Numbered from the stretch's first letter, positions 36,289 to 46,777 are shown. The stretch: 64,000 nt of DNA from Bog-473 sp963828825 (GCA_963828825.1 CAWHGF010000007.1:1302001-1366000), one strand, 5' to 3'. The notes: generated by a model not told the origin, from the letters alone. A program made the numbers and translations.

Positions 36289-37149
36289 GTGAGTTTCACA
36301 CACGATCCCGCGGGACGCCCGTTTGCCGGGCAGCGTCGCGCTGGTGACCGGAGCGGCGCGCCCCCGGGGCATCGGGCGGGCGACCGCCGTCGCCCTGGCG
36401 AGGGGCGGAGCCGATGTGGCCTGCCTCGATATCGCCCGCCCCTACGACGACGCCCCCTTCCACGGCACCGGCAGCGGTGACGACCTCGAGGCGCTCGCCG
36501 CCGAGCTCACGGGGCTCGGGGTGCGGGCGACCACCGTCGAGGCCGACGTCTCCGACGAGCGCGGCGGTGGAGGCGGCCGTCGCCCGGGCGACCGAGGAGC
36601 TGGGGACGGTGACCCTGGTGGCCAACGTCGCCGGGGGGAGCGGCCCGGGCTTCGGCTTGGGGCCGCTGCTCAATCGTCCCCGCGGAGGAGTTCCGCCGCG
36701 TGCTCGACGTCAACGTGGTCGGGACGTGGCTGGTGTCGAAGGCCTGCGCCACCCGCATGGTGGCGGCCGGGGTGGGCGGTCGCATCTGCAACGTCTCGAG
36801 CCAGGCCGGCAAGCGCGCCTTTCCCTTCCTCGGGGCCTATTGCGCGGCCAAGGCGGGCATCATTCTGCTCACCCAGACCATGGCGGCCGAGCTCGGGGCC
36901 CAGGGCATCGCGGTGAACGCCGTGTGCCCGGGCACGGTGGACACGGACCTCATCAACCGCGACGCCATGTTCGAGACCCTGATGGGCGGCCCGGAGGGTC
37001 TGGCCGCCTACATCGCCCGCGAGATCCCGCTCGGCCGCCTGCAGAGCGCCGAGGAGATCGCGGCCGCCATCGTCTGGCTGCTCTCCGACGCGGCCCGGGG
37101 CGTCACGGGCGAGGCGTTGAACGTGAGCGCCGGACAGACAATGGTGTAG
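36289..37149 (+). CDS. Short-chain dehydrogenase/reductase, three frame breaks
   Basis: NAD(P)-dependent SDR of about 285 residues. Reading across extra bases near 36311 (CGCCCG), 36561 (CGCGGCG) and 36677 (CCCC) gives one protein: LPGSVALVTGAARPRGIGRATA (cofactor loop), VANVAGGSGPGF, NVSSQAG, and the catalytic YCAAK, ending GEALNVSAGQTMV. All three are net single-base gains at short C or G runs. It is followed two bases later by the lipocalin-type gene and then the phosphotransferase gene, a probable operon. Substrate unknown. Confidence 0.8.
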
Positions 37150-37151
37150 CC

Positions 37152-38150
37152 ATGCCGATCCTCGACGCCCGTCACGACCTGGCTCACCCCGTCGAAGGCG
37201 ACACGGCCTGGAGCGAGTCGTACTACTTCAACGCCTACGACCCCGGGACGGACTCGGGACTGTTCAGCCGCATCGGCATCCGGCCCAACGAGGGGACGAT
37301 GGACGTCGGGATGTCGCTCTGGCTCCCCGGCGGCGAGCTGGGCGAGTACCGCTGGGTCAAGGAGCAGCGCGAGATGGTCGACTCCGTGCTGGAGGTCGGC
37401 GCGGTGCGCTACGAGATGCTCGAGGCGCTGCAGTCGTGGCACCTGACCATGGAGGGTGAGGTGCAGGCGCGGCCGTGCGTCCGCGGCGAGACGGCCACCC
37501 GGCCGGTCCCGGTGGCCCTCGACGTGCGCTTCGACGCCGTCACCCCCGCCATCGGCACCGACGGGCAGCCGAGCGGAGGCCCCAAGTCGGCCGAGGCGGC
37601 CGCGGCAGCCGGCACGGTGGGCAAGGGGCATCTGGAGCAGGCGGGACGCTGGACGGGCACGCTCACGGTCGACGGGACGCGCCACGAGTGGCGCGGCGCG
37701 CACGGCAACCGCGACCGCTCCTGGGGCCCGCGCCGCTGGGGCGGCCCCACCATGTGGCGCTGGTTCTCCATCAACATCGGCGAGGACATGCACTTCGGCG
37801 GCATCCGCCTCGGCACCGACGCCGGCGACCTGCACCGTGGGTGGGTGTGGGACGGCACGAGGGCCACCTCGGTGGCCGAGTGGCAGCGTGAGGACCGAAC
37901 TGGCCGACGACGGCGTGACGCACCGCGTCGTGCACCTCGACGTGGTCGACAAGTCCGGCCGGACCTATCCCTTGCGCGGCGACGTGCTGCGCGTGGCCGA
38001 CATCGGCCGGGCCGGCGGCACCATGGTCAACGAGGGCCTGGCGCGCTGGACCTACGAGGATCCCTCCGGCGCGCCCAGACCGGCTACGGCATCTGCGAGT
38101 ACCTGCACCAGCTCGACGACGGCGGGAGGCCTGTCGTCCCCGTCGAGTAG
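37152..38150 (+). CDS. Lipocalin/CrtC-like protein (DUF7064/7065 type), two compensating frame breaks
   Basis: About 332 residues. It contains FSRIGIRPNEGTMDVGMSLW near 37-56, HGNRDRSWGPRRWGG (about 185-199) and MWRWFSINIGEDMHFGGIRL, a pattern I associate with AttH/CrtC-like hydratase-fold proteins annotated DUF7064/DUF7065. Frame shifts near 37887 and 38078 cancel each other; the middle piece reads RTELADDGVTHRVVHLDVVD and the end YGICEYLHQLDDGGRPVVPVE. No function is established. In actinobacteria these genes often neighbour phosphotransferase-family and SDR genes of lipid or steroid catabolism, as here. Confidence 0.65.
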   Translation: MPILDARHDLAHPVEGDTAWSESYYFNAYDPGTDSGLFSRIGIRPNEGTMDVGMSLWLPGGELGEYRWVKEQREMVDSVLEVGAVRYEMLEALQSWHLTMEGEVQARPCVRGETATRPVPVALDVRFDAVTPAIGTDGQPSGGPKSAEAAAAAGTVGKGHLEQAGRWTGTLTVDGTRHEWRGAHGNRDRSWGPRRWGGPTMWRWFSINIGEDMHFGGIRLGTDAGDLHRGWVWDGTRATSVAEWQREDRTGRRRRDAPRRAPRRGRQVRPDLSLARRRAARGRHRPGRRHHGQRGPGALDLRGSLRRAQTGYGICEYLHQLDDGGRPVVPVE

Positions 38151-38152
38151 GG

Positions 38153-39510
38153 ATGGCTCCGCGGCTGAGCACAGACGGAGCTGGCGGCCGCGCTCGGGCG
38201 TCAGCTCGGCGGCACGGTGCAGGGGCTGCACCGCCTCTCCGGGTGGCGCGTCGCGGGTCACCAGTGCGTTCGAGCTGCAGACGCCCGGCGGCCTCCCGCG
38301 CCCCTCATCCTGCAGATGGACCGCGGCGGCGGTGCCCCGAGCGGCCGGGTGCGGATGGAGGGCGCCCTGCTGCGCGCCGCCGGCGCGGCGGGCGTGCCGG
38401 TGCCCGGTGTGGTCGCGGTGGGTGAGGGCGACGAGCTCGGGGCGAGCTGGTTGGTGGTGGACCGCCTGGAAGGCGAGACGATCCCGCGCAAGATCCTGCG
38501 CGACGACGAGTGGGCCTCCGCCCGCCACGGCTGACCGGACAGACCGGGAGCGCCCTGGCCGCCATCCACACCATCGACCCGGCGGCCATCGAAGGCCTTC
38601 CCCCGGCCGATCCGCTGGGCGACCCGTTGCCCTTCCTCGATGCCCTGGGCGAGGTCCGGCCCGCGCTCGAGCTCGGCGTGCGCTGGCTGGCGGCCCACCG
38701 CCCGCCGGGCGGATCGCGGGTGACGGTGCACGGCGACTACCGGATGGGCAACTTCTTGGTCGGGCCGGACGGGCTGCGCGGCGTCCTCGACTGGGAGCTC
38801 GCCCACACGGGCGACCCCGCCGAGGACATCGGGTGGCTGTGCGCGCCCGCCTGGCGCTTCGGCGGTCGCGGCGAGGTGGGTGGCTTCGGTGCGCTCGCCG
38901 AGCTGCTGGGCGCGTACGCCGGCGCGGGCGGCGAGGCGATGACGCCCGCACGCGTGCACTGGTGGCAGGTGTACGCCACGGTCAAGTGGGCCACCATCTG
39001 CGCCCTGCAGGCGTCGGCGCACCTGAGCGGCGTCGTCGCGCTCGGTCGAGCTGGCCACCATCGGCCGGCGCGTGTGCGAGAGCGAGTGGGATCTCTTCAC
39101 CCTCCTGGGCACGCCGCCGCCCGCCCTCGAGCTCGACGGACCCGCCGCGGCGGACGCACCGCTGGCGCCCTTCGGGCGCCCGACCGCGGCCGAGCTCGTC
39201 GAGGCGGTGCGCGAGTATCTCGACGGCGTCATGGAGCGCAGTGAGGCCGGCGCCCGCTTCGAGACGCGCGTGGCGCGCAACGCCCTGGGGATCGCCGAGC
39301 GCGAGCTCGTGCTCGGCCCGGCCCTCGCCGCCGCCCACACGGCGCGCCTGGCCGGCCTCGGCTTCGCCGACGACGCCGCGCTCGGCGGCGGCGTTGCGCT
39401 CGGGCGCGCTCGACGAGGAGTGGGAGTCGGTGGCGCCGGCGCTCGCCGCGTCGGCCCGTGACCAGCTGCTGGTGGCGAACCCCGCCTACTTGCCGGCGGC
39501 GAGCGGGTAG
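38153..39510 (+). CDS. Phosphotransferase-family protein fused to a DUF6285 domain, about six frame breaks
   Basis: Aminoglycoside-phosphotransferase-type kinase fold of about 450 residues. Pieced together it reads ELAAALGRQLGGTVQGLHRL, GGASRVTSAFELQT, PLILQMDRGG, then the catalytic loop VHGDYRMGNFLVGPDGLRG and metal motif LDWELAHTGDPAEDIGWL. After VCESEWDLFTLLG the same frame continues through a linker into PTAAELVEAVREYLDGVM, the start of a DUF6285 domain ending LLVANPAYLP. Breaks lie near 38176, 38243, 38300, 38520, 39045 and 39405. Phosphotransferases of this group usually have DUF6285 as a separate next gene; here no stop separates them. The cluster context suggests CoA-linked catabolism, by inference. 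Confidence 0.7.
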
Positions 39511-40956
39511 AGCACGTCCGCAGGTTCGGCCGGAGGTTCCGCCGAGACGGAGGCGTCGGCCACTTCGGTCACCCGGGTGCCGATGCCCTGCAGCAGGAGG
39601 CCGGCCAGGAGGCTGCAGCCCATCATGAAGATCCAGGCGTGGTGGAAGGCGGTGACCGCGGTGGCGCCGGTGGCGGTGCCGAGGATGGCCACCAGGCAGG
39701 CCACCCCGAGGGCGATGCCGATCTGGCGGGTCATGGCGTAGAGCGCGGAGCCGGTGGCGAAGCGCTGGGGCGGGAGCGGCGCCGTGGCGGCGCCGCCGAG
39801 CGAGGGCAGCATGAGCCCGACGCCGAAGCCACCCAGCAGGCTGCCCGGCAGGTACGCACCGCTCCAGTCGGGCACGGCGCTCACGTGGGTGATCCACCAC
39901 AGCCCGCCGGCCGCGAAGAACAGGGAGCCGAGGGTGCCGACGACCCGGTGCCCGAAGCGGGCGCCGAGGAGGCCGCCCGGGAACGCGGTGAGCCCGGCCA
40001 GCAACGGGCCGGGCGCGATCATGAACCCGGCGCGCAGCACCGACTCGTGCCAGACGCCGGTCAGGAGCAGGACCCCACCGAGGACCAGCGCACCGAAGCC
40101 GCCGAAGAAGGCCAGGGAGCTGAGATCGGCCAGGGCCACGGCGCGGTGGCGGATGACGGCCGGCTCGATGATGGGGTTGGGGTGGCGGAACGAGCGCACG
40201 ACGAGCCCGGCGCCCGTCACGGCGGCCAACGCGAAGGCACCGATGATCCGCCCGCTGGACCAGCCCCAGGCCGAGCCCTGGACGATGCGCGGCGACCAGG
40301 CTGGCCACGGCGACGGTCAGCAGGCCGGCTCCGAGGAGATCGGACTTGTGGGCGTCGGGGTCACGCACCTCGTCGAGCACGCGCACGCCGAGCACGAGCG
40401 CAACCACGCTGAAGGGCAGGTTGACGAGGAAGACCCAGCGCCAGCTGGCCTGCACGAGCAACCCGCCGATGGGAGGGCCGAAGGCGGCGGCCGCGCCACC
40501 GACCGCCGACCACAGGCCGATGGCCGCTCCCTTGCGTGCCGGACCGAAGGCGGGCAGGAGCAGCCCGAGGGACGTGGGCAGCATGAGGGCGCCGCCGCTC
40601 GCCTGGAGGACGCGGGCGCCGATGAGGAACTCGAGGGACGGGGCGACGGCGCACAGGGCGGACGCGGCCGCGAAGACGGCCAGCCCGATGAGGAAGGCCC
40701 GCTTGCGGCCGGCCCGGTCGGCCCAGCGGCCGGCCGGGACCAGCACCGCGGCGAAGACGATCGTGTAGGCGCTCAGCACCCAGGACAGCGAGCTCAGGCT
40801 CTCGCCGTGGTAGGTGGCCGAGATGCTGGGGAAGGCGATGTTGACGATGAACAGGTCCAGCGAGGACAGGAACACCCCGGTGAGGACGATCACGGCGGTC
40901 AACACCGGCCGGGACCGCGGCGGCGCCGCAGCTGGAGTCTCGATCAGTTCCGTCAT
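39486..40956 (-). CDS. MFS drug efflux transporter (DHA2/EmrB type), one frame break
   Basis: Proton-driven multidrug exporter with about 14 predicted helices, ~489 residues. N-terminal part: LTAVIVLTGVFLSSLDLFIVNIAFPSI with the DHA2 motif, then GRWADRAGRKRAFLIGL (motif A) and RVLQASGGALMLPTSLGLLLPAF (motif C-like). An extra base near 40270 shifts the frame; the second half begins around PIIEPAVIRHRAVALADLSS. The ATG at 40956 faces the HxlR gene across a 71-base promoter region with the palindrome GTTGT-N5-ACAAC, so HxlR probably controls it. Confidence 0.85.
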
Positions 40957-40978
40957 GCAACGCACTCTAGAAGAGAAA

Positions 40979-40993
40979 GTTGTATGAAACAAC
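40979..40993. promoter_or_regulatory. Palindrome between divergent MFS and HxlR genes
   Basis: GTTGT-ATGAA-ACAAC (40979-40993) in an AT-rich 71-base divergent promoter. It is the best candidate binding site for the adjacent HxlR regulator. Confidence 0.5.
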
Positions 40994-41027
40994 CCACTAG
41001 CGATGAATTGTGAGTTATGGTGGGGTG

Positions 41028-41526
41028 ATGTTGAAGCGGGACTACCCAACCCAGTACTGCCCGGTGGCCTCGACGCTCGAGGTGATCGGCGAGCGCTGGA
41101 CGTTGCTCATCGTCCGGGACGTCTTCCTGGGTATCCGGCGCTTCGAGGACATGCAGCGCGACCTGGGCGTGGCCCGCAACGTCCTGCAGGTGCGCCTGGA
41201 GCGTCTGGTGGAGGAGGGGATCCTGGTCAAGCGCCCCTACCAGGAGCGTCCGCTGCGCTCGGAGTACCGCCTGACCGAGAAGGGCGCCGACCTGTGGCCG
41301 GTGCTGGTGGCCATGCTCCAGTGGGGCGACCGCCACGCCCTCGAAGGCGGGGAACGTCCGATGATCCTCCAGCACCGTGGCTGCGGCGGCGAGCTCGACG
41401 ACCGCCGGCGTTGCCTGGCCTGTGGCGCTGACGTCACGGTGACCGAGGCCGTGGCCATCCGGACGGGGGCGCGGCGCCCGGCGCGACCGTCCCGACGCAG
41501 GAGTCGGCCGAGCCCGCCCTCCTCTG
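41028..41526 (+). CDS. HxlR-family transcriptional regulator, frame break near the C terminus
   Basis: Winged-helix regulator, about 165 residues. It opens MLKRDYPTQYCPVASTLEVIGERWTLLIVRD, the HxlR hallmark with the N-terminal Cys11, then GIRRFEDMQRDLGVARNVLQ and RSEYRLTEKG. A C-terminal Cys cluster (HRGCGGELDDRRRCLACG) may bind metal. The literal frame runs without a stop into the amidase, but removing one G from GACGGGGGCG near 41468 gives ATVPTQESAEPALL and TGA at 41524-41526. I therefore treat the fusion as an artefact. An alternative GTG at 41010 is less likely. Confidence 0.85.
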
Positions 41527-41557
41527 AGGCGCTCGGGCGTGCCGGCGCCCGCGTCGC

Positions 41558-41563
41558 TACCGT
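41558..41563 (+). promoter_or_regulatory. -10-like TACCGT, leaderless start of the amidase
   Basis: TACCGT ends seven bases before the ATG at 41571; no ribosome site is visible. Confidence 0.45.
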
Positions 41564-41570
41564 GCACTCC

Positions 41571-43002
41571 ATGAGTGACGACACGGCATGGATGGACGCG
41601 ACGGCCCAGGCGGAGCTGGTCCGCACCGAGAAGGTCTCGCCGGCCGAGCTGGTCGATGCGGCCATCGCCCGCATGGAGAAGCTCAACCCCCAACTCAATG
41701 CGGTGATCCACGAGCTCTTCGAACGGGCCCGGTCCGAGGCTTCGGGCGGGCTGCCCGACGGCCCGTTCCGCGGCGTGCCCTTCTTGTTGAAGGATCTCGG
41801 GGCCGAACTCGCCGGCACGCCGTTCAACGAGGGGCTCGCGTTCTCGGGCGACTACCACTCGACCGTGACCCAGACCCTCACGCAGCGCTACATCGACGCC
41901 GGCTTCGTCATCTGCGGCAAGACGAACACGCCCGAGCTCGGCATCCTGCCGACCACCGAGCCGCACCGCTTCGGGCCGTCGCGCAACCCGTGGAACACCG
42001 ACCACTCGACCGGGGGGTCCTCGGGTGGCTCGGCGGCGGCCGTGGCCTCGGGCATGGTGCCGGTCGCCCACGCCAACGACGGCGGCGGCTCCATCCGGAT
42101 TCCGGCCTCGTGTTGCGGCCTCGTCGGCCTGAAGCCGACCCGGGGGCGCAACTCGCTGGCCCCCCAGTACGGCGACCTGATGGGCGGCCTGGTGGTCGAG
42201 CATGTGGTCACGCGCTCGGTGCGTGACTCGGCGGCCATCCTCGATGCGACCGCCGGTCCCGTTCCGGGCGACCCCTACTGGGCCCCGCCGCGGCGCGGTC
42301 CCTCCTTCGCCGCGGCCGCCGCGACGGCCGCCATCGGCACTGCGCGTGGCGGTCATGACGGCGTCGCCCACCGGCAGCGACGTGGACGCCGAGTGCGTGG
42401 CGGCGGTCCGGGCCACGGCCTCGCTCTGCGAGTCGCTCGGGCACCACGTGGAGGAGGCGGCACTCGCCGTCGACGGTGACGCCTTCACGACCCACTTCGT
42501 CAACCAGTGGGCCTGCAGCAACGCCTGGGCCATGGAGGACTGGGAGGCCCGGGTGGGGCGGATCGCGCAGGAGGGTGACCTGGAGCCGTTGAGCTGGGCC
42601 CTCGTCGAGCTCGGCCGATCCGTCAACGGGGGCCAGTACCTCAGGTCGGTGCAGGAGCTGCAACGCATCAGCCGCCAGATCGCCGACTACTTCGAGGGGA
42701 TCGACGTGCTGCTGACCCCCACCCTGGGTGAGCCGCCGGCCCCGCTGGGCACCTTCGACTCGCCGCCGGGCGAGCCGCTGACCGGCCTCTTCCGTGCCGC
42801 GGCCTACGTCCCCTTCACCCCGCCGTTCAACGTGACGGGGCAACCCGGGATCTCGCTGCCGCTGCACTGGAGCGCCGGCGGGCTCCCGATCGGCGTGCAG
42901 TTCGTCGGGCGTTTCGGGGACGAGGAGACGCTGCTCTCGCTCGCCGGCCAGCTCGAGCAGGCGGCCCCGTGGGCGGCGCGCCGGCCGCCGGTCGCGGCGT
43001 AG
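41571..43002 (+). CDS. Amidase (amidase signature family), one frame break
   Basis: Ser-cisSer-Lys amidohydrolase, about 476 residues. The catalytic Lys is in GVPFLLKDLGAELAG, the cis-Ser and nucleophile in STGGSSGGSAAAVASGMVP and NDGGGSIRIPASCCGLVGLKPTRGR. An extra base near 42336 shifts the frame; the C-terminal half reads LRVAVMTASPTGSDVDAECV to GVQFVGRFGDEETLLSLAGQLE. Relatives hydrolyse aryl or aliphatic amides or nylon oligomers (6-aminohexanoate cyclic dimer hydrolase group); the substrate is unknown. It apparently has its own promoter although it follows hxlR closely. Confidence 0.88.
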
Positions 43003-43021
43003 GCGGAACCGGGGCGGCCAC

Positions 43022-44221
43022 CTACCCCGAAGGATCCGTCACCAGGACACAGCGCGTGCCCGAGTAGATCGTGGGCATGCACTTGTTGCAATGGATGCAG
43101 AGCGACGTGGTCGTGGCGCCCGCCTGCATGCGGTTGGGCAGGTCGGGCTCACGCAGCAGGGCGCGGGCCATCGCCACGAAGGCGAACCCCTCGGCGAGCG
43201 CCCTCTCGATGGTCGCCAGCTCCGTGATGCCGCCGAGCAGGATGAGCGGGGTGGACGAGCGCCCGCCGGAACTGCCGCGGCATAGGGAAGGAAGAAGGCC
43301 TCCTCGTAGGGGTAGGCGCGCAGGAAGCGGTGGCCGATGAAGCGGAAGCCGAGCCGGACCGGTGCCGGCAGCGTGGCGCCGAACTCCTGCAGCGGCGCAT
43401 CACCCCGGAAGAGGTACATCGGATTGGCCAGCGAGCTGCCCCCGGTGAGCTCCAGCGCATCGAGTGCGCCATCGGCCTCGAAGAGCGTGGCGATCTCGAC
43501 GCTCTCGTCGAGCCACAGGCCGCCCTTGACGCCGTCGGCCATGTTGAGCTTGGCCGTCACCGCGACGTCGGGTCCGGCGGCGTCGCGCACCGTGCGCAGC
43601 ACCGTACGGGCGAAGCGGGCGCGGTTCGCCACCGACCCGCCGAACTGGTCGTGGCGGCGGTTGAGCTTAGGGCTCAAGAACGCGCTCAGCAGGTAGTTGT
43701 GCCCGACGTGCACCTCGATGCTGTCGAAGCCGGCTTCCACCGCCAGCGCCGCCGCACGCCGGTAGTCCTCGGTGATGCGCTCGATGCCGGCGACGTCGAC
43801 GGCGCGCAGGCGCGAGCCCATGGGCGTGAAGCCGCCGGAGGGTGAGAGGGCGGGGGCGCGGTTGGAGCGCGCGTTGGCCACCGGTCCGGCGTGGCCGATC
43901 TGCGCCGCGGCGGCGGCGCCCTCGGCGTGCACCGCGTCGGTCAGGCGGCGCAGTCCGGGGACCGTGTCCTCGCTCAGCTGGAGGCAGTGGCGGTCGGTCC
44001 GCCCCTCGGGGGAGACGGCCAGGTAGGCCACCGTGGACAGGGCGGCCCCGCCGGCGGCCACCCGGCGGTGGAACTCGATCAGCTGCGTCGCTGACCACGC
44101 CCCCCGGTGTCACGCCTTCGAAGGTGGCCGCCTTGATGATGCGGTTGCGCAGGGTCAGCGGCCCCAGGGGCGCCGGGGCGAAGACGGCCGGGGTGGCCTC
44201 CTTGCCTATGGCGCGCGGCAT
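43022..44221 (-). CDS. NADH:flavin oxidoreductase (Old Yellow Enzyme family) with C-terminal Cys cluster, two frame breaks
   Basis: FMN barrel enzyme, about 399 residues. N terminus FAPAPLGPLTLRNRIIKAATFEG; active-site regions QIGHAGPVANARSNRAPALSPSG and FDSIEVHVGHNYLLSAFLSPKLNRR, with HVGHNY replacing the common HxAHGY. Breaks near 44090 and 43275. The end reads LCIHCNKCMPTIYSGTRCVLV, a CxxCxxxC-type cluster like the iron-sulfur site of 2,4-dienoyl-CoA reductases, but the C-terminal pyridine-nucleotide domain of those enzymes is absent. Likely an enoate or dienoyl reductase in the surrounding catabolic region. Confidence 0.8.
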
Positions 44222-44264
44222 GGGGCCTACCTTTGCCGACGGGCGTGCCGGCCGCACGTTGACG

Positions 44265-45816
44265 TCAGCTCGGCCGATCCTCCGCCGCCACCAGCGACGG
44301 GTTGAGCGGCGGGCCGCTGACGCCGCAGTTCCAGGTGGGTTCCTCCTTCTCGGCGGCGACGGTGGCGGCCGGCGAGCGGGGAGGGTTGCGGATGGTCAGC
44401 GCGGCGAGCACGCCACCCGCGGCACAGACGAAGCCCGAGATCAGCATGGCGGTCCGGAACCCGGTGGCCAGCTCAGCACTGCCGAGGGCGGCGGCCCCGG
44501 TCAGGCCGGCCACGAGCGGCAACACGGCCACCGCCAGGAGGCTGGCGGCCCGGGCGACGACGTTGTTGATCGCCGAGGCGACGCCGGAGTGCTCGGGCGG
44601 CGCCGCGCCCATCGCCGTGGACGTCAGCGGGGCGACCGTGATGGTCAGGCCGAGGGCGAAGAGCAGCACGGCGGGGAAGACCTGGGTCCAATAGCTGCCG
44701 GGGTCGGTGGCCCGGGTCAGGAGGGCGAGCCCGGCGCCGACGACGAGCGGCCCCACCGTCATCTGCAGCCGGGGACCGATCCGGGCCGACAGCGCGCCGG
44801 ACCGGGCCGAGAAGGCGAGCATGACCAGCGTCAGGGGGAGCAGCGCCACGCCGGACTCCAGCGGGCTGTAGCCCTTGACGATCTGCAGCTCAACGGGGAG
44901 CAGGAACAAGGCGCCGCCGAGGGCGCCGTAGACGGCGAAGGTCACGGCGTTGGCCCCCCTGAACTGGCGGGAGCGGAACAAGCCGGAGCGGGAGCATCGG
45001 GTGGGCGCGCCGGTGCTCGACGATCAGGAAGGCGGGCGCCGGCCACCGCGGCCACCACGAGGCAGGCCACCACGGCCGGGTTGGACCACCCGCGCGTCGG
45101 TGCCTCGATGAGCCCGTAGGTCAGGCCGGCGAGGAACACGACGGCCAGCGCGGCACCGAGCAGTGTCGATGCGGCCACTCGTTGTCGGGTCCCGCGACTC
45201 GGGCACGTGGCGGGCCGTGATCACGAGCACGGCGGCGGCGACGGGGAGGTTGATGAAGAAGACCCAGCGCCACGAGCCGACGGCGAGCAGGTAGCCGCCC
45301 ACCAACGGCCCGGCCGCGCCGGCCACGCCGCCCAATCCCGACCAGGCGCCGATGGCGCGGGCTCGGTCGTCGGGGCGGAACGACGCCTGCAGGATGGCCA
45401 GGCTGCCCGGCGTCAGCAGCGCGCCGCCGACGCCCTGGAGCACCCGGGCGCCGATGAGGAGCCCGGCGCTCGGGCGCGAGGCCGCAGGCGGCCGAGGCGA
45501 CGGCGAACCACACGACCCCGAAGGAGAAGATCCGCTTGCGTCCGTAGCGGTCGCCGAGGGCACCGCCGAGGAGGAGGAAGGCGGCCAGCGTCAGCGCGTA
45601 CCCGGTGACCACCCACTGCAGGGTGCCGACGCCGCCGTGGAAGTCGCGGCCGATGGAGGGGAGCGCGATGCCGACGACGGTCGCATCGAGCATGGCGATG
45701 CCCGAGCCGAGCACCGTGGCCGCGATGACCCAGCGCCCCCGCCCGCTCGAGAGGGCAAGGGGGTCGGGCACCGCAGCCGCGGGAGTCGGGCCGCCGGTCT
45801 GGGATACGTCGCTCAT
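44265..45816 (-). CDS. MFS drug efflux transporter (DHA2 type), three frame breaks
   Basis: Second 14-helix exporter, about 516 residues, independent of the pump at 39.5-41 kb. The start is at ATG 45816 (MSDVSQTGG); WVIAATVLGSGIAMLDATVVGIALPSIG carries the DHA2 motif and GDRYGRKRIFSFG is motif A. GARVLQGVGGALLTPGSLAIL is motif C-like. Breaks near 45478, 45180 and 45025. The last piece begins around FRSRQFRGANAVTFAVYGALGGAL and includes EHSGVASAINNVVARAASLLAVA. It lies 43 bases upstream of the Old Yellow Enzyme gene on the same strand, so the two may be co-transcribed. Confidence 0.83.
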
Positions 45817-45984
45817 CGAAGGCGCGGTCTTTGCGGTGGGGGAGACGGTGGAGGCGAGGATGGTGCGGACGCACGCCGTCACGAGAACGGTGGTGCCCCC
45901 ACCCGCGACCCGGCCCCGGAGAAACATGGGTCCATCATTGTTCCTGGGCCGTCCCGATGCGGGCGGCGGCCCGGTTCGGGCCCG

Positions 45985-46668
45985 TCACTTCAAGATATTG
46001 ACGGCGCGGGCGACGACGAGGATTCCGACCACGAGAGAGACGGCCGATTCGGCCATCATCATGAGCTTCGCCCAGGTCTTGACCGCCGACACATCGGTCG
46101 GGCTGAAGGCGGCCGCGGTGGCGAACGCAAAATGGAAGTAGTCGACGAAGGTGGGGTACCAGCCCTCCTCGACGTAATGCGTGTGCAGCATCTCGGGGAA
46201 GATCAGCGCGGGGAGGACGCCGGTGCCGGCGGCGCGGGCCGCCGGGCCACCTCGGTCGAGGTTCCAGTACCACAAGGCGAAGGCGATGATGTTGGTGAGC
46301 CAGATGGCGGCACCACTGGCCAGCAACACCTTGGCGTTCTGCGTGAAGCTCGACACGTCGACGATCCCCACCACCAGCCGGACGGCGGCATCGGCGTTGG
46401 CGACGGTGATCAGCCCGATGAGCACACTGGTCAGGTTGTGCAGCCACGGCCGGTCGCGGTCGATCCGTCCGGGGTCGCCGATGATGAGCATGGCCAGGAG
46501 GACGACGACGAGGACCAGGAAGAGCCAGGCCGCGTCCCCGTTGCGTAGCTCGTGCGGGAGCACCGCCCGGAGCAGGCCGGTGGTGACGACGGCGATCGCC
46601 ATGGGCCAGCGGGGCTCGCCGGGGCGCGCCGTGTGCTGCTCCTGCGGCGGTTCCGGGCGGGCCGACAT
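45985..46668 (-). CDS. DUF1345 family membrane protein
   Basis: 227 residues with about six hydrophobic segments: AIAVVTTGLLRAVLP, WLFLVLVVVLLAMLIIG, LTSVLIGLITVANA, AAIWLTNIIAFALWYWNLDRGG, YFHFAFATAAAFSPTD and SAVSLVVGILVVARAVNIL. The motif YWNLDRGGP, the FVDYFHFAFATAAAFSPTD region and the C-terminal ARAVNIL are typical of DUF1345. No function is established for the family. The ATG at 46668 was chosen because the open frame upstream lacks membrane or family features. Confidence 0.82.
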   Translation of the reverse strand: MSARPEPPQEQHTARPGEPRWPMAIAVVTTGLLRAVLPHELRNGDAAWLFLVLVVVLLAMLIIGDPGRIDRDRPWLHNLTSVLIGLITVANADAAVRLVVGIVDVSSFTQNAKVLLASGAAIWLTNIIAFALWYWNLDRGGPAARAAGTGVLPALIFPEMLHTHYVEEGWYPTFVDYFHFAFATAAAFSPTDVSAVKTWAKLMMMAESAVSLVVGILVVARAVNILK

Positions 46669-46777
46669 CGAGCCATCTTCCCCCACGCTGGGTCCACCGT
46701 CGTGGGCTTCCATCAGGAGGGGCGGACCCGGCCCGACTCTCCCCGGTGGTGCGTCCGGATGCATCGGCCCAGCGCGG

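Noticed and set aside
41028..42340. Apparent fusion of an HxlR regulator to an amidase
   Set aside because: Removing one base from a five-G run gives a stop at 41524-41526, and the amidase has its own ATG behind a -10-like hexamer. Most other breaks in the window are also single-base gains.
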